Below, piece after piece: positions 44,485 through 53,335 of a stretch of DNA of 64,000 nt (its first letter is position 1; each line of letters starts with the position of its first letter). The DNA comes from DATDEW01 sp046590205 (lineage in GTDB: Bacteria; Bacteroidota; Ignavibacteria; Palsa-1295), in contig JBKJTT010000022.1 of the NCBI GenBank assembly GCA_046590205.1, forward strand, positions 26,483 to 90,482, in the 5' to 3' direction. The position numbers were made by a program, and so were the translations under genes. The notes under the pieces were generated by a model. That model was given only the letters and a program-made list of their open reading frames with translations. It made no database searches and was not told where the DNA came from.

Positions 44485-45528
44485 CTATCTACTCAAAAGC
44501 GGAAGCAGATTATCAATCTTCACAACATCAACCTGCTGAGTGCCAACGAACATTCTCGCGAAATACACACCTTCGTTCAGCGCTTGCATATTGAGGTCAG
44601 TTCCATACTCGCTCGATGAAATAAACTCGTCAAGTGCCGTCGCAACAGTGTTGCCAAGAATATCAGAGATGAGTATTTTTACCTGTGCCGGTCGTTTGAG
44701 GTTCATCTTCACGTAGTTCTTGCCCGTGAAGGGATTGACTCCGCGATGCTCAAGTGAATACCCTTCAAACTCTTTTGGCTTCTTAACCGATTTCGTAAAT
44801 TCTGTTTTACCCACACCAAGTATCGGGTAGTTGTTCCCAGGGGTTACCTTCGTTACTTGCTGTAAGAAGAAGACAAGATGGGTATTATTAAGATTCCAAT
44901 CCTTGCCCGTTGCATCGTACTCGTAGATAAAATGTTTTGTACCCGAAATAAGTAGCGGCTCGTCGCCATTGGGGGTTGGTGCGATTGCACGAACAATATC
45001 ATTCCACTTCCCACTTAGCGGGTTACCATAACTAAGCGGGTTGTTATAGACAATATCCGATTCAAGGATAAGTGCGAACGGACGAACCTGCATTGATGAT
45101 GAACCATTTACCGTCGCATGGATCGTGATGATATTATTTGCTATAGACTTTTCGAGGGCTACTGTGAAAGGGCTTGTTACTGCTGCTGCTTCTTGCGTAA
45201 GTGTTTTCCAATCGCTTACCTTGCTCCCTGCGCTATATCCACCGACGTACATGAACGGATTTGAGATGATACCATAAAAGATATTATTGCGAGGATTTAC
45301 ATCACCTTTAGATGCAAGATAGAACGGGTCTTGCGGAGAAGGAAAACTACTGTGATAGTTTACGAGGATAACTTTGTAATTTGGGTTCGCGGTAATAAAT
45401 GCTTCATACTGATCATCAGGGACTTTGCAGTTAGCACAATCGGTATTGCGGAAATTTTCTGCAATAATCTGTGCATACGAAACGCCGGAAAGAACAATGA
45501 GCGACAGAACAACTAATATTCGTACCAT
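44485..45528 (-). CDS. Omp28-related exoprotein with T9SS-like C-terminus
   Basis: A 347-residue secreted protein. Signal peptide: MVRILVVLSLIVLSGVSYA. A CxxC lies at NTDCANCKVPDDQY, in the position used by Omp28-related thioredoxin-like domains of Bacteroidetes. The core has KVILVNYHSSFPSPQDPFY and NIFYGIISNPFMYVGG. From residue 270 or so a sorting-domain-like end appears (VKMNLKRPAQVKILISDILG to LNEGVYFARMFV). The role is unknown, but a thiol-based or outer-membrane function is likely. Confidence 0.82.
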   Translation of the reverse strand: MVRILVVLSLIVLSGVSYAQIIAENFRNTDCANCKVPDDQYEAFITANPNYKVILVNYHSSFPSPQDPFYLASKGDVNPRNNIFYGIISNPFMYVGGYSAGSKVSDWKTLTQEAAAVTSPFTVALEKSIANNIITIHATVNGSSSMQVRPFALILESDIVYNNPLSYGNPLSGKWNDIVRAIAPTPNGDEPLLISGTKHFIYEYDATGKDWNLNNTHLVFFLQQVTKVTPGNNYPILGVGKTEFTKSVKKPKEFEGYSLEHRGVNPFTGKNYVKMNLKRPAQVKILISDILGNTVATALDEFISSSEYGTDLNMQALNEGVYFARMFVGTQQVDVVKIDNLLPLLSR

Positions 45529-45616
45529 GCTTATAGGGGGTTAATCAATCTATCTTATAAACACGAGAAAGATGGGGTTTGTTGCGACGGGATGATGTCC
45601 CCAATCCGACAAGAAT

Positions 45617-47248
45617 TTACAACTGACTCGTCAATCCTACTCTAAAACCCTCAAATGCAGGCACAACACGGCAAACACCGCCGGTACAGTTCAAGCCACC
45701 CCGTTCGGCACCATAACTCACCAAAAGCGTATGTGAGGAACCGATACGTACACTTGCGAATGCCTGCGGCCAAATGTGACGGTTCTTTTCGTACCATGTC
45801 GTGAAATCGAACTGTCCACCGAAGGTAATAAGCGGGTTGAATGAGTACTGTGCGATAAAAAGCACATTCATCAGCTTATGATCGTTCTCTGCGCGCTGGG
45901 AATCGTACATATCCTGAATCTCGATCGAAGTCAGCAAGCTTTGGCTCTTTGTTGTTTGATATTGAAATTTCAAACCGAACGTCGAGCTGCGTTTCGAATC
46001 AGCGTGTTCGCCGTTATACGCTATGACATCCGAGCGTCGATGAAAGAACCCTTTGAGATAATCAAGATCGCCAAAGGTATGCTCAACCTCCGCAAAATAT
46101 TCCCAGAACGGGAAGTATGAATCATCAGATAACTCGGGCAGACCCGAAACATTCGGCTTTGGCACAGAACCTTTGCTAAAACTAATGTGTCGGCTTGACC
46201 CCGCGCCGTAAAGCGTGATGTCCATATCTGGGATTGCCGTGATGTTTGCTTCAAGCTGGAAGCCGAGTTCATCATCGAAGTTCACGGCATGTGTTGTGCG
46301 CGATATTGTCGTGTACGTAAATTCTTTATACACTTCCGGTGGGCTTGAGATCGGAAGTTTACTTAAAAAGCTTTCATAATCTGCACCGATCTTATGGACA
46401 AAATAACGATAATCTTTATACTCACCCGTGATGCCAAAATCTTCATGCGTATAGGAAAGTGAGCCATAGACTCCCTGACCTTTCGCTGTATAGATTAGTG
46501 GGTTACTTCGGAATTTCGTAATGATCGAGCGCATCTCCGTGAATCCGATAAATCCCTCAAAGTTATCAGTTATGAACGAAAGATTTACTTCCGGTTGGTT
46601 CACTTCGCGCGAGGTTGTAACAATTCCAGACTGTGATACACCATCAATACCAACGAATGCTTGTGCAAAGCCGACGCCAATGTTTAGCTTCTTGTTAAAG
46701 AGTCCGATAGTGCTCGATATTGCTTGTGTACTTATATTCTGGTCAGCGTCGTTTGTATCGACTACAGGAATGAACGTAAGGTTACCGCCGATGGCACTTA
46801 CTTTCAAACTTGGCTGAAAATCTATTTCTTCTTTTGTTGCTTTGAGTTCATACGAACCGGAGAAACCGTCTATCCACGTATCATAATTCAGCGCGCGCGA
46901 CTCGAACATATTGACCATAAGCCCTCGACCATAAAGCGCGAAGGTGCTACCTGCCTGCACTTCAAGTCCGTCTTTTTGGTACTGTATCCATCTGCGGCGG
47001 AAACCGCTGAAGTTCTGTCCTACTTCGCTCGGATCGGAAAGTTCATAGCGGATGCCAAGCGTAATGCCTTCGTAGAAAATACGTGCATTTGCAATTTCCT
47101 CAAGGTAACGTTTCGCATAGACGGATGTCCCGTCGTCTGTCTCGCCCGAACCAAGGCGCAATGAGTTGGAGCCAAGTATGCGAACCTGCCCGTGGGCAGT
47201 TGATATGAATGCAATGATCGTTAAGAGAACAAGTACAAGTTTTTTCAC
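45617..47248 (-). CDS. Outer-membrane beta-barrel-like protein (DUF6029 type)
   Basis: A 543-residue exported protein starting GTG (MKKLVLVLLTIIAFISTAHG signal). The mature chain has many alternating beta strands with aromatic ends, such as FRRRWIQYQKDGLEVQAGST, LYGRGLMVNMFESRALNYD and SYGAERGGLNCTGGVCRVVP, and ends with RVGLTSQL, an outer-membrane barrel-like terminus. It resembles the DUF6029 group of FCB outer-membrane proteins. Function unknown. Confidence 0.8.
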   Translation of the reverse strand: MKKLVLVLLTIIAFISTAHGQVRILGSNSLRLGSGETDDGTSVYAKRYLEEIANARIFYEGITLGIRYELSDPSEVGQNFSGFRRRWIQYQKDGLEVQAGSTFALYGRGLMVNMFESRALNYDTWIDGFSGSYELKATKEEIDFQPSLKVSAIGGNLTFIPVVDTNDADQNISTQAISSTIGLFNKKLNIGVGFAQAFVGIDGVSQSGIVTTSREVNQPEVNLSFITDNFEGFIGFTEMRSIITKFRSNPLIYTAKGQGVYGSLSYTHEDFGITGEYKDYRYFVHKIGADYESFLSKLPISSPPEVYKEFTYTTISRTTHAVNFDDELGFQLEANITAIPDMDITLYGAGSSRHISFSKGSVPKPNVSGLPELSDDSYFPFWEYFAEVEHTFGDLDYLKGFFHRRSDVIAYNGEHADSKRSSTFGLKFQYQTTKSQSLLTSIEIQDMYDSQRAENDHKLMNVLFIAQYSFNPLITFGGQFDFTTWYEKNRHIWPQAFASVRIGSSHTLLVSYGAERGGLNCTGGVCRVVPAFEGFRVGLTSQL

Positions 47249-47352
47249 GAGGGGATACGAGATGTTAACGATGCAAAGATACGAAGGAAAGATGGGTCGC
47301 TCGTAGTCGGAAGTCTTTAGTCTGTAGCGAGGAATCTATCCCTTGCTAACGA

Positions 47353-47865
47353 CTATTGAAGCATCTCCAAAATCTCTTTCTCCACCGTTACCTCATCACC
47401 GGCTGTGAAACCGATATGCTTTTTGAATACGGTGCCGTTCTTGGTGATAACAAGTGAGTACGGAAGCGATTCCATTGCAAACTTCTCTGTTGCAATGCTG
47501 CCATCGGGGTCAATAAGCACGGGGAATGTATATCCCTGCGTCTTGATATAGCTGCGAACTTTCGCAAGAGAACGAACTTTGTCGGTATTAATAGAGATCA
47601 TTGTCACGCCTTTATCCTGGTACTTCTCGACGAGTTTATTGAATGCCTTCATCTCCTGTTTGCATGGCTCGCACCAAAGTGCCCAGAAGTTCACAAGAAG
47701 CGGACCTTTGCCGATGAATGACTTAAAGCTGACCTCTTCGCCATCAATATTCTCGACCTTAAAATCCATCAGCTTATCGACGAGGATAGAATCCTTATTC
47801 TGCGCGAAGGACGACGCACCAAAAAGAACAAAAGCGGTAAAAACAATATGTGCAAATACTTTCAT
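47353..47865 (-). CDS. TlpA/ResA-like periplasmic thioredoxin
   Basis: A 170-residue exported thiol-disulfide oxidoreductase. Signal: MKVFAHIVFTAFVLFGASSFA. The redox site is NFWALWCEPCKQEMKAFNKL and the cis-proline segment is FAMESLPYSLVITKNG. A short N-terminal strand pair (LMDFKVENIDGEEVSFKSF) precedes it, as in TlpA-like enzymes that mature cytochromes or envelope proteins. It is divergent from the AlkC gene. Confidence 0.92.
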   Translation of the reverse strand: MKVFAHIVFTAFVLFGASSFAQNKDSILVDKLMDFKVENIDGEEVSFKSFIGKGPLLVNFWALWCEPCKQEMKAFNKLVEKYQDKGVTMISINTDKVRSLAKVRSYIKTQGYTFPVLIDPDGSIATEKFAMESLPYSLVITKNGTVFKKHIGFTAGDEVTVEKEILEMLQ

Positions 47866-47965
47866 AAATCTATACTATGTTGATACACCTTTAACGAGAA
47901 TCTGACCCCGAATGATTCTTAATTCGTGTTCATCTTCGTATTTTCGCGTTCTAAAGAACCATACA

Positions 47966-49078
47966 ATGCCCGAACCGCTCAAAAACTACTACAACGACGC
48001 ATTCTTCGACCTCTTCGCTGTTGCGCTTGCAAAGACCGTACCAACCTTCAACAAGAAGAAGTTTATCGCTGCTATTTACTCCCCAGAGTGGAAACACTTC
48101 GAGCTAAAGGACAGGATGCACCATATTTGCAGGGTACTTCATACGATCCTACCCGCCGATTTTCCGAAAGCCATCCGCACGATCAAGCAGACAATCAAAA
48201 AACTGCGCAATATTGACCGAGGCGAGTTTAACTTTCTCTATATGTTCCTTCCTGAATATGTTGAGGTCTATGGCATTGAAAATTTTGACGAGTCAATGAA
48301 AGCGTTCGAGTTTATCACAGTGTTCTCCTCAGCCGAGTTTGCTGTACGTCCGTTCCTAATCAAATATCCCGACAAGATGATGAAACAGATGCTCGTCTGG
48401 TCGAAGCATAAAGAACCGCTTGTGCGTCGGCTGGCATCGGAGGGTTCGCGTCCGCGTTTACCGTGGGCAATGGCTGTGCCATACCTTAAAAAAGACCCGA
48501 AACCGATACTTCCCATCTTGGAGAACCTGAAGAATGACCCGTCGGAGACCGTTCGCCGCAGTGTTGCGAATAATCTCAACGACATAGCAAAAGATCATCC
48601 CGATGTTGTGCTTACTATAGCCAAAAAGTGGTTAGGCAAGAATGCGAATGCTGGTGCACTCGTCAAACATGCTTGCCGCACTCTGCTTAAGCAAGGGAAT
48701 AAAACCGCATTGCATCTCTTCGATGTCGGCGGCGACCATGATATTACCGTAAGCAACATGAATGTATCGCGACAGAGTATTCGCATCGGAGAAAGTATTG
48801 ACCTCTCTTTCACTATTACGAACAACGAAAAGAAACCGGTAACCCTTCGCGTTGAATATGCAATTGACTTCGTAAAAGCACGGGGAGTTACCTCACGAAA
48901 GATATTCAAAGTAACTGAAGGAAGTTTTGCACCGAGCACCAAAAAAGAATTCAAGCGCAAACTCCGCTTTGCTGACTTGACCACACGCATTCATCACGCT
49001 GGCGAACACAAGATAACGCTTGTAATAAATGGAGCCGAGAAAGAAGGAGTAATGCTTGACCTCAAACCCGCCCGATAA
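47966..49078 (+). CDS. AlkC-type DNA alkylation repair glycosylase with Ig-like domain
   Basis: Excises alkylated bases such as 3-methyladenine or 3-methylcytosine from DNA. ATG 47966 (MPEPLKNYYNDAFFDLFAV) gives 370 residues; HEAT-like helical repeats run from about 70 to 255, with FSSAEFAVRPFLIKYPD, VRRLASEGSRPRLPWAMAV and NDPSETVRRSVANNLNDIAK. The last 100 residues form an Ig-like domain (RIGESIDLSFTITNNEKKPV, then GEHKITLVINGAEK), as in the AlkC subgroup with a DNA-gripping Ig domain. The frame before 47966 has no family support. Confidence 0.9.
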   Translation: MPEPLKNYYNDAFFDLFAVALAKTVPTFNKKKFIAAIYSPEWKHFELKDRMHHICRVLHTILPADFPKAIRTIKQTIKKLRNIDRGEFNFLYMFLPEYVEVYGIENFDESMKAFEFITVFSSAEFAVRPFLIKYPDKMMKQMLVWSKHKEPLVRRLASEGSRPRLPWAMAVPYLKKDPKPILPILENLKNDPSETVRRSVANNLNDIAKDHPDVVLTIAKKWLGKNANAGALVKHACRTLLKQGNKTALHLFDVGGDHDITVSNMNVSRQSIRIGESIDLSFTITNNEKKPVTLRVEYAIDFVKARGVTSRKIFKVTEGSFAPSTKKEFKRKLRFADLTTRIHHAGEHKITLVINGAEKEGVMLDLKPAR

Positions 49079-49079
49079 T

Positions 49080-49895
49080 TTATTCGTGGGAGGCGTTTCG
49101 TTGACGCACTACTTCATAAAGCACCATTCCTTGTGCTACACCTACATTCAGCGAATCAACGTCATTTGCCATAGGGATAATAACCTCTCCACTTGATGCC
49201 TCTATGACTTCCTTGCGAATCCCATGCCCCTCGGAGCCGAAGATGATTGCTGCATCGTTTTGCAATTCGCATTCCCATAGTGGTTGTGCATTCTCGCCAA
49301 GTGTTGCCGCATAGACTTGAATATTCTGCGACTCGAGTGATGAAATAGCATCCACAAGAGAGGGTACAGTAACCGTAGGTAAATGAAAAGCCGCTCCAAT
49401 ACCAACTCGCAGCGAACGACGAAGCCATGGGCTGTTGCTTTTACCATCTATAATAATTGCTGTTACTCCGAGTGCCAAAGCGGTTCGGTAAAGTGTCCCC
49501 ATATTTTCCGCATCGGCGATCTCATCAAGTATTACGAATAACTGTGGCTTTGTTGAAGTAGCTATGAGTTCTTCGAGCGTTCGTTCTGTTGGTATCTTCG
49601 CCGAGGCAAGTATTCCCTGATGAAGCGAGTAGCCAACAATACCTTCCATCTCGCTTTTCGGCGTAATAAGAATTTCTGCTTCAGCAGATTGCTCGTGTAC
49701 TTCTAAGCGTGCCTGTTGTTCGTTGAAATGTTCTTGTGTGAGATAAAGCGAAGTTATTTCTATCTCACTTTCGAGAAGTTGCACAACGACCTTCTCACTC
49801 TCGGCAATGAACATCCCCTCTTCACGCGGAAGTTTTAAGTTAGCGAACGGCGATGTCTTCTCCTGCGAAGGATTATTGTTTATCCGAAATTTCAT
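49080..49895 (-). CDS. SpoU/TrmH-family RNA 2'-O-methyltransferase
   Basis: A 271-residue knotted methyltransferase. Residues 1-90 form a substrate-binding domain (MFIAESEKVVVQLLESEIE, TPKSEMEGIVGYSLHQGILA). The SpoU core has NMGTLYRTALALGVTAIIID, IIFGSEGHGIRKEVIEAS and IPMANDVDSLNVGVAQGMVL, the three SPOUT motifs. Probably modifies rRNA or tRNA. It ends one base from the converging AlkC gene. Confidence 0.93.
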   Translation of the reverse strand: MKFRINNNPSQEKTSPFANLKLPREEGMFIAESEKVVVQLLESEIEITSLYLTQEHFNEQQARLEVHEQSAEAEILITPKSEMEGIVGYSLHQGILASAKIPTERTLEELIATSTKPQLFVILDEIADAENMGTLYRTALALGVTAIIIDGKSNSPWLRRSLRVGIGAAFHLPTVTVPSLVDAISSLESQNIQVYAATLGENAQPLWECELQNDAAIIFGSEGHGIRKEVIEASSGEVIIPMANDVDSLNVGVAQGMVLYEVVRQRNASHE

Positions 49896-49917
49896 TTCCC
49901 CGAGAGAACACCAAGAG

Positions 49918-51333
49918 TTATTTAATAATCACGGGAATGGTCTGAACATCTCCTCCGCTCACAACTCGCACGTAGTATGCGCCGCTCGCTATATTCCTGA
50001 CGGAAATAGTCGTTTCGTTTGATGATACAACAGAAGAGTAGATGCTTCTGCCGAGTTGGTCTATCAGTTCTATCGTTGAGCGTTGTGAAGGCAGGTAAGA
50101 GATAGTGATATAGTCGCTAGAAGGATTTGGTGAAATAACAGCGCCCTCAGTCTCTCTCTTGTTAGATGAAACGTCCTTAATGTGGTCAGGTATGATCTCG
50201 AAAATCCAGTCTAAATATTTATGTTCTCCTGAGCTATTGCTTGTGGAGATAAAAACTCTTCCTGTCGGGGAAATACAAACATCGCGAAGTCTTCCGGCAT
50301 GCCGAAGAGTGTCGCTTGTAAGGAACATCCATAGACGCTGCTCTCCGGTGATAGCATGTGTAAAGGTATCGATAGGTAATATATACAGAGAGGCATCTTT
50401 TAGTGTAGCAAGTAACAAGCAATTAGTCCAATCAGGATAAAGATCGCTATCATAATACTCAAGTCCACAAACAGCGATCGTTGGTGTCCAGGCGCGGAGT
50501 GGCTCCACGACATTTGAATCATTACAAAACGTCATTTCTGAAGCACTGTCACAGTACCCTCTCACTGCAGGCCAACCGTAATTCCGTTTCTTAAGAATAT
50601 GGTTCACTTCATCGTCGGTATCTTCACCGTGCTCGCTTGAATACAATGTGCCATCTGGTCCGAAGCAAAGTCCTTGTGGATTACGATGTCCTTTGCTCCA
50701 GACAGGGCTTCCAGGCCAAGGGTTGTCTTCAGGTATTGTGCCATCAATATTAATCCTCAACACTTTTCCATTCGGAAGACTATCTGTTTGTGCCCAATCG
50801 GTAAAAAAATTTTCACCTGTAGTAATGAATATCTGGCGGTCTTTCGTGACGATGATACGGGATCCGTTATGAATGTAGCGTCCGTTTATCTTATCAAATA
50901 TCGTTACTCTCTCTGCGAGTGTATCGTTCTCGTATGTGTATCGAACGACCTTCATAAACATTGGTGACTGCCCTGGGACCGAAACCGAGTCTATATATGT
51001 AAATACAGAATAGACGTAGGGCGTATCGGGAAAATTTGGATGGAAGTCCAGTCCGAGCATACCACTCTCAACGGCCTGAAATGCATCGCTTTCTACACGA
51101 AGTAGTTTCTTCTCTCCCGTTTCTGGGTTAACTCTATTGATCGTACCGATTCGTTCTGTGAACCATATCCAATTATCATCTCCCCATGTAATTTCCCAGG
51201 GGATATTCAATCCCGATACAACATCACGAGTTTTATATCCTACCGGCTGCCCGAATGCTGCCAAAGTAGAGAACAGTACATATGTAGAAATACCGGATAA
51301 CAGTGTCCGTTGTAAAAAATTTATTTTTGACAT
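49918..51333 (-). CDS. PQQ-dependent sugar dehydrogenase-like exoprotein with T9SS domain
   Basis: A secreted 471-residue protein (ATG 51333, signal MSKINFLQRTLLSGISTYVL). A six-blade propeller of the GdhB/Yli type is seen in LNIPWEITWGDDNWIWFTER, ESGMLGLDFHPNFP, RYIHNGSRIIVTKDRQIFIT and GHRNPQGLCFGPDGTLYSSE. PQQ-binding residues in the His/Asn/Arg set are plausible, but activity is not shown. A T9SS end follows (AVISPNPSSDYITISYL to SGAYYVRVVSGGD). Confidence 0.9.
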   Translation of the reverse strand: MSKINFLQRTLLSGISTYVLFSTLAAFGQPVGYKTRDVVSGLNIPWEITWGDDNWIWFTERIGTINRVNPETGEKKLLRVESDAFQAVESGMLGLDFHPNFPDTPYVYSVFTYIDSVSVPGQSPMFMKVVRYTYENDTLAERVTIFDKINGRYIHNGSRIIVTKDRQIFITTGENFFTDWAQTDSLPNGKVLRINIDGTIPEDNPWPGSPVWSKGHRNPQGLCFGPDGTLYSSEHGEDTDDEVNHILKKRNYGWPAVRGYCDSASEMTFCNDSNVVEPLRAWTPTIAVCGLEYYDSDLYPDWTNCLLLATLKDASLYILPIDTFTHAITGEQRLWMFLTSDTLRHAGRLRDVCISPTGRVFISTSNSSGEHKYLDWIFEIIPDHIKDVSSNKRETEGAVISPNPSSDYITISYLPSQRSTIELIDQLGRSIYSSVVSSNETTISVRNIASGAYYVRVVSGGDVQTIPVIIK

Positions 51334-51406
51334 CAACAAGTAAGCACTGGTTACGAATAACACACTAATAGATACCCCCAAAGCCGAAAGGGTTACACTC
51401 TATTAT

Positions 51407-51434
51407 GGGGCAAGAAACTTGCCCCTCTTTTTTT
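51407..51434 (+). terminator. Hairpin with plus-strand T-run next to aspS
   Basis: GGGGCAAG-AAA-CTTGCCCC is a perfect 8-bp stem followed by TCTTTTTTTA on the plus strand, so its orientation is opposite to both aspS and the upstream PQQ gene. It may block antisense or read-in transcription, or act as a hairpin without terminator function for aspS. Confidence 0.55.
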
Positions 51435-53202
51435 ATCCTACTTTTATCTTCAACTCTGCAAGCTGGCGCGGGTCAATTGGCGAAGGACAGTCTTCCATCA
51501 AGCCCTGCATTGACGTTGTCTTCGGGAATGCGATGACATCACGGATATTATCCGTGCCCGAGCAAAGCATTGCAATGCGGTCAATCCCCAACGCCATGCC
51601 GCCGTGCGGTGGTGCTCCGTAGCGGAAAGCATTGAGCATGAAGCCAAACTTCTTCTCCTGTTCTTCTTCGGATAGACCAAGCATATCAAACACTTCTGAT
51701 TGCAATTTCCTATCGTGAATACGAATCGAGCCAGAACCAAGTTCATATCCATTGACTACAATATCGTATGCTCTTGCTCGGATCGCAGCGAGGTCATCAG
51801 TTTTGTTATTCCAGTCATCAACAACCGGCGATGTGAACGGATGATGCATTGCGTTGTAGTTACCCGATGCTTCATCGAGCTCGAACATCGGGAAGTTCTC
51901 AACCCATAGCGGTGCAAACTCGCGCTGTTTACCTTTGGTAAGTTCAAGACGTTTTGCTATCTCCAATCGAAGCGCACCAAGAATAGTATATGCCTTGCTC
52001 CATTTTTCATGGCAAGCAATGAGAGCCATGTCACCGACGTTCATCGCGCAGGAATCAGCAAGTTCATTATGAAGTTCAGGCGTGATGAATTTCTTCGCGC
52101 TGGAATCAACTCCTTCAGCAGTTTTCTTAAGCCAAACAAGTCCTCCGGCACCATGTATCTTCACATGGTCTGTCATCTCGTCAATTTGCTTCCGGCTCCA
52201 TGCCGCTCCGCCTGGCACAACAACTGCGCCGATAGTCCCCTGCTTTTTCTCAAGAACATCATTGAACACTTTGAACTCCGTCTTGCCGCGCAGACGCTCG
52301 GTGAGCGTTGCGATCTCCAGTTCATACCTAAGGTCGGGCTTATCAGAACCGAAACGCTCCATCACTTCCTTATATGAGTAACGCGGAAATTCAGGAAGTG
52401 ATAGACCTACATCGATCCAGACCTTACGCAGACAGCTTTCCATGACATCATAGACCATCTCCTCATCGGAGAAGCTCATCTCGACGTCAAGCTGTGTGAA
52501 CTCCGGCTGCCTATCGGCGCGGAGATCCTCATCACGGAAGCATTTTACTATCTGAAAATATCTATCAAGCCCTGCAACCATCAGTATCTGCTTATAGATC
52601 TGTGGAGACTGCGGCAATGCGTAAAACTCGCCATGATGCAAACGGCTCGGCACGATGAAGTCACGAGCACCTTCAGGGGTTGCTTTCATAAGCATCGGTG
52701 TCTCGACTTCAAGAAAACCACGTGCATCAAAATGATCGCGAATAGACTTCGTGATCTTATGGCGCGTCATTAGGTTACGCTGCATACTCGGACGACGGAG
52801 ATCGAGGTATCGGTATTTCAATCGCAATTCCTCGTTCGCCTTCACTTCTTCTTCAATAACAAACGGCGGTACTTCTGATTCATTGAGCACCGTAAGTGAG
52901 CTTACAACAACTTCAATTTCGCCCGTCGGAATCTTCGGATTAGGATTCGAGCGTTTGCGAATGATACCTTGGACAGATACGACGAACTCACTGCGAAGCT
53001 TCTTCGCCTCTTCGTAAAGAAACATCGTTTCAGGAGTCGGTTCAACGACACATTGTAGTACGCCGCTGCGGTCTCGTACATCGAAGAAGAGCAGTCCGCC
53101 AAGGTCGCGATTTGACTCGACCCATGCGTTAATGATGACATGTTCTCCGATATTCGAGCCGGTTAGCTCGCCTGCAAAATGTGTACGTTGTGGTATGTTC
53201 AT
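51433..53202 (-). CDS. aspS: Aspartyl-tRNA synthetase
   Basis: Charges tRNA-Asp. The 589-residue length is typical for bacteria. The OB-fold anticodon domain is at the N-terminus (NRDLGGLLFFDVRDRSG), motif 2 is FQIVKCFRDEDLRADRQPEF, the GAD insert lies about 280-420, and motif 3 is GALGIDRIAM-like (visible as MALGIDRIAML). Whether it is discriminating or non-discriminating cannot be told without the tRNA and GatCAB context. Confidence 0.96.
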   Translation of the reverse strand: MNIPQRTHFAGELTGSNIGEHVIINAWVESNRDLGGLLFFDVRDRSGVLQCVVEPTPETMFLYEEAKKLRSEFVVSVQGIIRKRSNPNPKIPTGEIEVVVSSLTVLNESEVPPFVIEEEVKANEELRLKYRYLDLRRPSMQRNLMTRHKITKSIRDHFDARGFLEVETPMLMKATPEGARDFIVPSRLHHGEFYALPQSPQIYKQILMVAGLDRYFQIVKCFRDEDLRADRQPEFTQLDVEMSFSDEEMVYDVMESCLRKVWIDVGLSLPEFPRYSYKEVMERFGSDKPDLRYELEIATLTERLRGKTEFKVFNDVLEKKQGTIGAVVVPGGAAWSRKQIDEMTDHVKIHGAGGLVWLKKTAEGVDSSAKKFITPELHNELADSCAMNVGDMALIACHEKWSKAYTILGALRLEIAKRLELTKGKQREFAPLWVENFPMFELDEASGNYNAMHHPFTSPVVDDWNNKTDDLAAIRARAYDIVVNGYELGSGSIRIHDRKLQSEVFDMLGLSEEEQEKKFGFMLNAFRYGAPPHGGMALGIDRIAMLCSGTDNIRDVIAFPKTTSMQGLMEDCPSPIDPRQLAELKIKVG

Positions 53203-53335
53203 ATATTTTGGTTAAAACAAGTCCTGTTTAACAGATACGGGACGGGCTTGGGTTCGGATGGGTGGAGTGAAAGTCCTCCCGCTAACCTATCCCTATTCCC
53301 ACTCCACGTCCTCCCTTTTCCGTAACTTTGCAATT

